A stretch of DNA of 6,942 nucleotides from an uncultured Lachnospiraceae bacterium (GTDB taxonomy: Bacteria > Bacillota_A > Clostridia > Lachnospirales > Lachnospiraceae): NCBI GenBank assembly GCA_946621895.1, contig CAMOOZ010000288.1:1-6942 (forward strand), in the 5' to 3' direction. Shown piece by piece: positions 5,141-6,942 of the stretch; within the stretch, counting starts at the first letter, position 1, and every line of letters starts with the position of its first letter. A program made the translations under genes and the position numbers. Under the pieces are notes generated by a model. The model was not told where the DNA came from and made no database searches. It saw nothing but the letters and a program-made list of their open reading frames with translations.

Positions 5141-6942
5141 TTATACCCTCGCCTCAAAGGCCTGATGGGAGATCACGGCATGGCCGGACCCGGGGGAAAG
5201 CATCTGCTCCATCAGTCCCGGTTCGTCCTCCCTTGCGGCACCCAGGCTCGTGCTGATCTGATAGCCTCTTTTCACAATGCGCTCCTTTAACCCGTCAATA
5301 TGCTCCGCGATAAAGGAGACCGTATCCTCATCCCGAAGGGTAAATCTGGCGCTTACCTCCTTATCCTTCATCGAAACATACACATCCAGCGGTCCCAGAT
5401 GGTCCATATCCAGATGCAGCAGAGCGCTTACCGGCTCTCCCGGCTGAGGCTTTTTTCCCTTTCTGCCAAAGACATACAGGTCCCCGGAGGCTTCCCTTCC
5501 TTCCAGCTTCAGGGGAAGCTGGATATAGCCGAAAATCTGGTTCATATCCTGCATAAAATCCAGATTCTGCCTCAGGCCTTTTATCTCCTCAAAGCCCTTG
5601 CCGCCTTCCCTGCCCGCCTGGTTCAGCAGGTTGGAAAGCTTCTCCGTATCATTTCTGAGCCGGGTATAAAGCTTCTCCAGATTTTCCTTATCCACCTCCT
5701 CCGGAGAAACGGAAAAGCGCTCGCGCAGGGCGTTTTTCAGCCTTTCCGCAAGGCCTGCGGGATCGCTCTTTGCGAGGCCCAACAGCTCCGAAGCCGTGGG
5801 AGGCGTTTTTGCCGCGGCGCTTCCGGATGGATGCGTGTTTTCTTCCCCGGAAAGGCTCCGGCGGATGGCCGGCTCCTCCTCCTGAGCGGCAGCAGCAGGC
5901 TTTCCGGAAGGAGCATCCGTCACATCCTCCCGAACCCGGCCCGGTACTGCCGGTTCATTCCCTGCCGCGGCAGTCCCGTCCGTTTTCCCGCCTGCGGCAA
6001 CCGTCCCGCCTGCGGCAGCATCCCCGTCTCCCGTTTTTCCGACCGGCAGCTCCTGCTGCGCCTCTTCAGAAAAAACGATCTTTTCCCCCTGCGCTGCCTG
6101 TCCCTTTTCCCCTGCGGCCGGGATGTTTCCTTCTATTCCGGCCGCCTTCTGCGCGGAAAGGGCTTCCTCCTCCGGGGCGGACAGGGCCTGTTCCCCGGAA
6201 AGCTCTCCGGCGGCCCCGGTCTCTTCCGAGAAAAGCTGTTCAAGCCCCTTTGCGAGGGCCTGGGCCTTATCCGTGTCGCCGGAACGCAGAAGCTCCGCCA
6301 GATCTGCGGCGATCCCTTCCGCGATATCTTCTGCGGAAGCAAGCAGCTCATGCTCCAGATTCCGATAGTGGGAAAGCTGCTCCAGATTCTCCCCGGTGAC
6401 GGGCAGCCCCAGGCTTTTTAAGCTGACCAGATCCGCCGGGTCTGCCGAAGGATGCGCATTCATGAGATGGCTCATCCTGAGCAGATTCGGCTTTGCGATA
6501 TTTTCCCCGGCGTCCATCAGCGCGCCCACAAGCCTCAGCGTTTTCTCGTTCACCGGGAGCCCTGCCTGCTGCAGCGCCTTCAGCATCGTCGGGTCAGAGC
6601 TCGTGTTTTCCATCAGCGGCGCGAGCATCAGGCTATCCCCTGCCCTTCCGCGGATCAGAAAGGAAAGCTCCTGCCCCGGGGTCAGGGTCATGCCGTTTTC
6701 CAGCCTCGCGCTCACCTGGCTGCCGTCCTCCAGCATCAGCGTGACGCCCCTGCCCTCCGTGCTCATCACCTGTCCCCTTAAGGTGCTGCCGGAGGAGCCG
6801 CCGCCTGCCATGCCCCCCTGCGCTGCGCCCGAAGCCCCGTTCAGGGCCGCGGTCTTCTGCACATTCGCGGCGGGAACCGCCTGTCTTACGGCAGCGGAGC
6901 CCGAATTGGGGGAGGAATTACCCGATATGGAATAAGAGCCGA
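5141..6942 (-). CDS. FliK-like protein with C-terminal hook-length-control domain, start outside window
   Basis: The frame is open to the right edge, giving 599 visible residues; a GTG at 6862 is in frame but has no ribosome site and open sequence continues upstream, so the true start is probably beyond the window. Layout: a Ser/Gly/Ala-rich beginning, a small beta-rich region (TLRGQV to LMLAPL) resembling the N-terminal domain of clostridial FliK-like proteins, helical repeats with the DPTMLKALQQAGLPVNEKTL style, a long low-complexity linker rich in Ala, Gly, Glu and Pro, a helical segment, and in the last 123 residues a Flg_hook-type domain (LPLKLEG, LLHLDMDHLGPLDVYV, VSARFTL, LKERIVKRGYQI). 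In flagella this domain contacts the FlhB C-domain to switch export substrates, and here the next gene encodes just such a domain. It matches the ylqG-ylqH arrangement of Firmicutes more than a flagellar operon. Family fair to good, function unknown. Confidence 0.82.
   Translation of the reverse strand, partial: GSYSISGNSSPNSGSAAVRQAVPAANVQKTAALNGASGAAQGGMAGGGSSGSTLRGQVMSTEGRGVTLMLEDGSQVSARLENGMTLTPGQELSFLIRGRAGDSLMLAPLMENTSSDPTMLKALQQAGLPVNEKTLRLVGALMDAGENIAKPNLLRMSHLMNAHPSADPADLVSLKSLGLPVTGENLEQLSHYRNLEHELLASAEDIAEGIAADLAELLRSGDTDKAQALAKGLEQLFSEETGAAGELSGEQALSAPEEEALSAQKAAGIEGNIPAAGEKGQAAQGEKIVFSEEAQQELPVGKTGDGDAAAGGTVAAGGKTDGTAAAGNEPAVPGRVREDVTDAPSGKPAAAAQEEEPAIRRSLSGEENTHPSGSAAAKTPPTASELLGLAKSDPAGLAERLKNALRERFSVSPEEVDKENLEKLYTRLRNDTEKLSNLLNQAGREGGKGFEEIKGLRQNLDFMQDMNQIFGYIQLPLKLEGREASGDLYVFGRKGKKPQPGEPVSALLHLDMDHLGPLDVYVSMKDKEVSARFTLRDEDTVSFIAEHIDGLKERIVKRGYQISTSLGAAREDEPGLMEQMLSPGSGHAVISHQAFEARV

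Noticed and set aside
5300..6421. Long plus-strand open frames opposite the FliK-like gene
   Set aside because: Composition is that of the reverse complement of a GC-rich low-complexity coding region, with no recognisable domain.

Overview
The window reads as a chromosomal segment of a fairly GC-rich member of the Clostridia, most likely Lachnospiraceae. This is inferred from the protein style (Hsp90 with a YRKDF-type junction, class II-like IlvE, orphan FlhB C-domain beside YraN), strong AGGAGG ribosome binding sites and sigma-A-like promoters. Every convincing gene lies on the minus strand, so transcription runs from high to low coordinates. No mobile element, CRISPR array, rRNA or tRNA was seen.

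Upstream transcription unit (6942 down to about 4440): a large FliK-like protein whose start lies beyond the right edge, then a 99-residue orphan FlhB C-terminal domain protein (FlhX/YlqH type), then the YraN (UPF0102) nuclease-fold protein, overlapping its neighbour by one base. A 55-codon GTG-start gene (4198..4365) follows with its own plausible promoter and a very strong Shine-Dalgarno. It is too short for most gene callers. The unit ends in a textbook rho-independent terminator at 4091..4122.

Intergenic region (about 3823..4197, some 375 bases): no convincing protein gene, but it is packed with inverted repeats. Going down the minus strand these are two overlapping hairpins right after the small gene's stop, the terminator, a 12-14 bp stem-loop, a 9 bp stem-loop, the ilvE promoter (perfect TATAAT), and then two stem-loops in the roughly 130-base ilvE leader, the last one touching the ilvE Shine-Dalgarno.

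Downstream transcription unit (3822 down to 1): ilvE (branched-chain aminotransferase), a PHP-family histidinol-phosphatase-like phosphatase overlapping by 4 bases, a lipoprotein related to parvulin/PrsA foldases, and htpG (Hsp90). Gaps are 4-6 bases or overlaps, so this is a tight operon joining amino-acid metabolism with two protein-folding factors. htpG carries an in-frame TAG 282 codons in, yet the codons after it still encode the conserved Hsp90 continuation. This suggests a broken gene or an error near the sequence end.

The points most worth a second look are the unannotated small gene with its structured 3' region, the hairpin-rich ilvE leader and intergenic array, the interrupted htpG, and the orphan FliK/FlhB-C pair.
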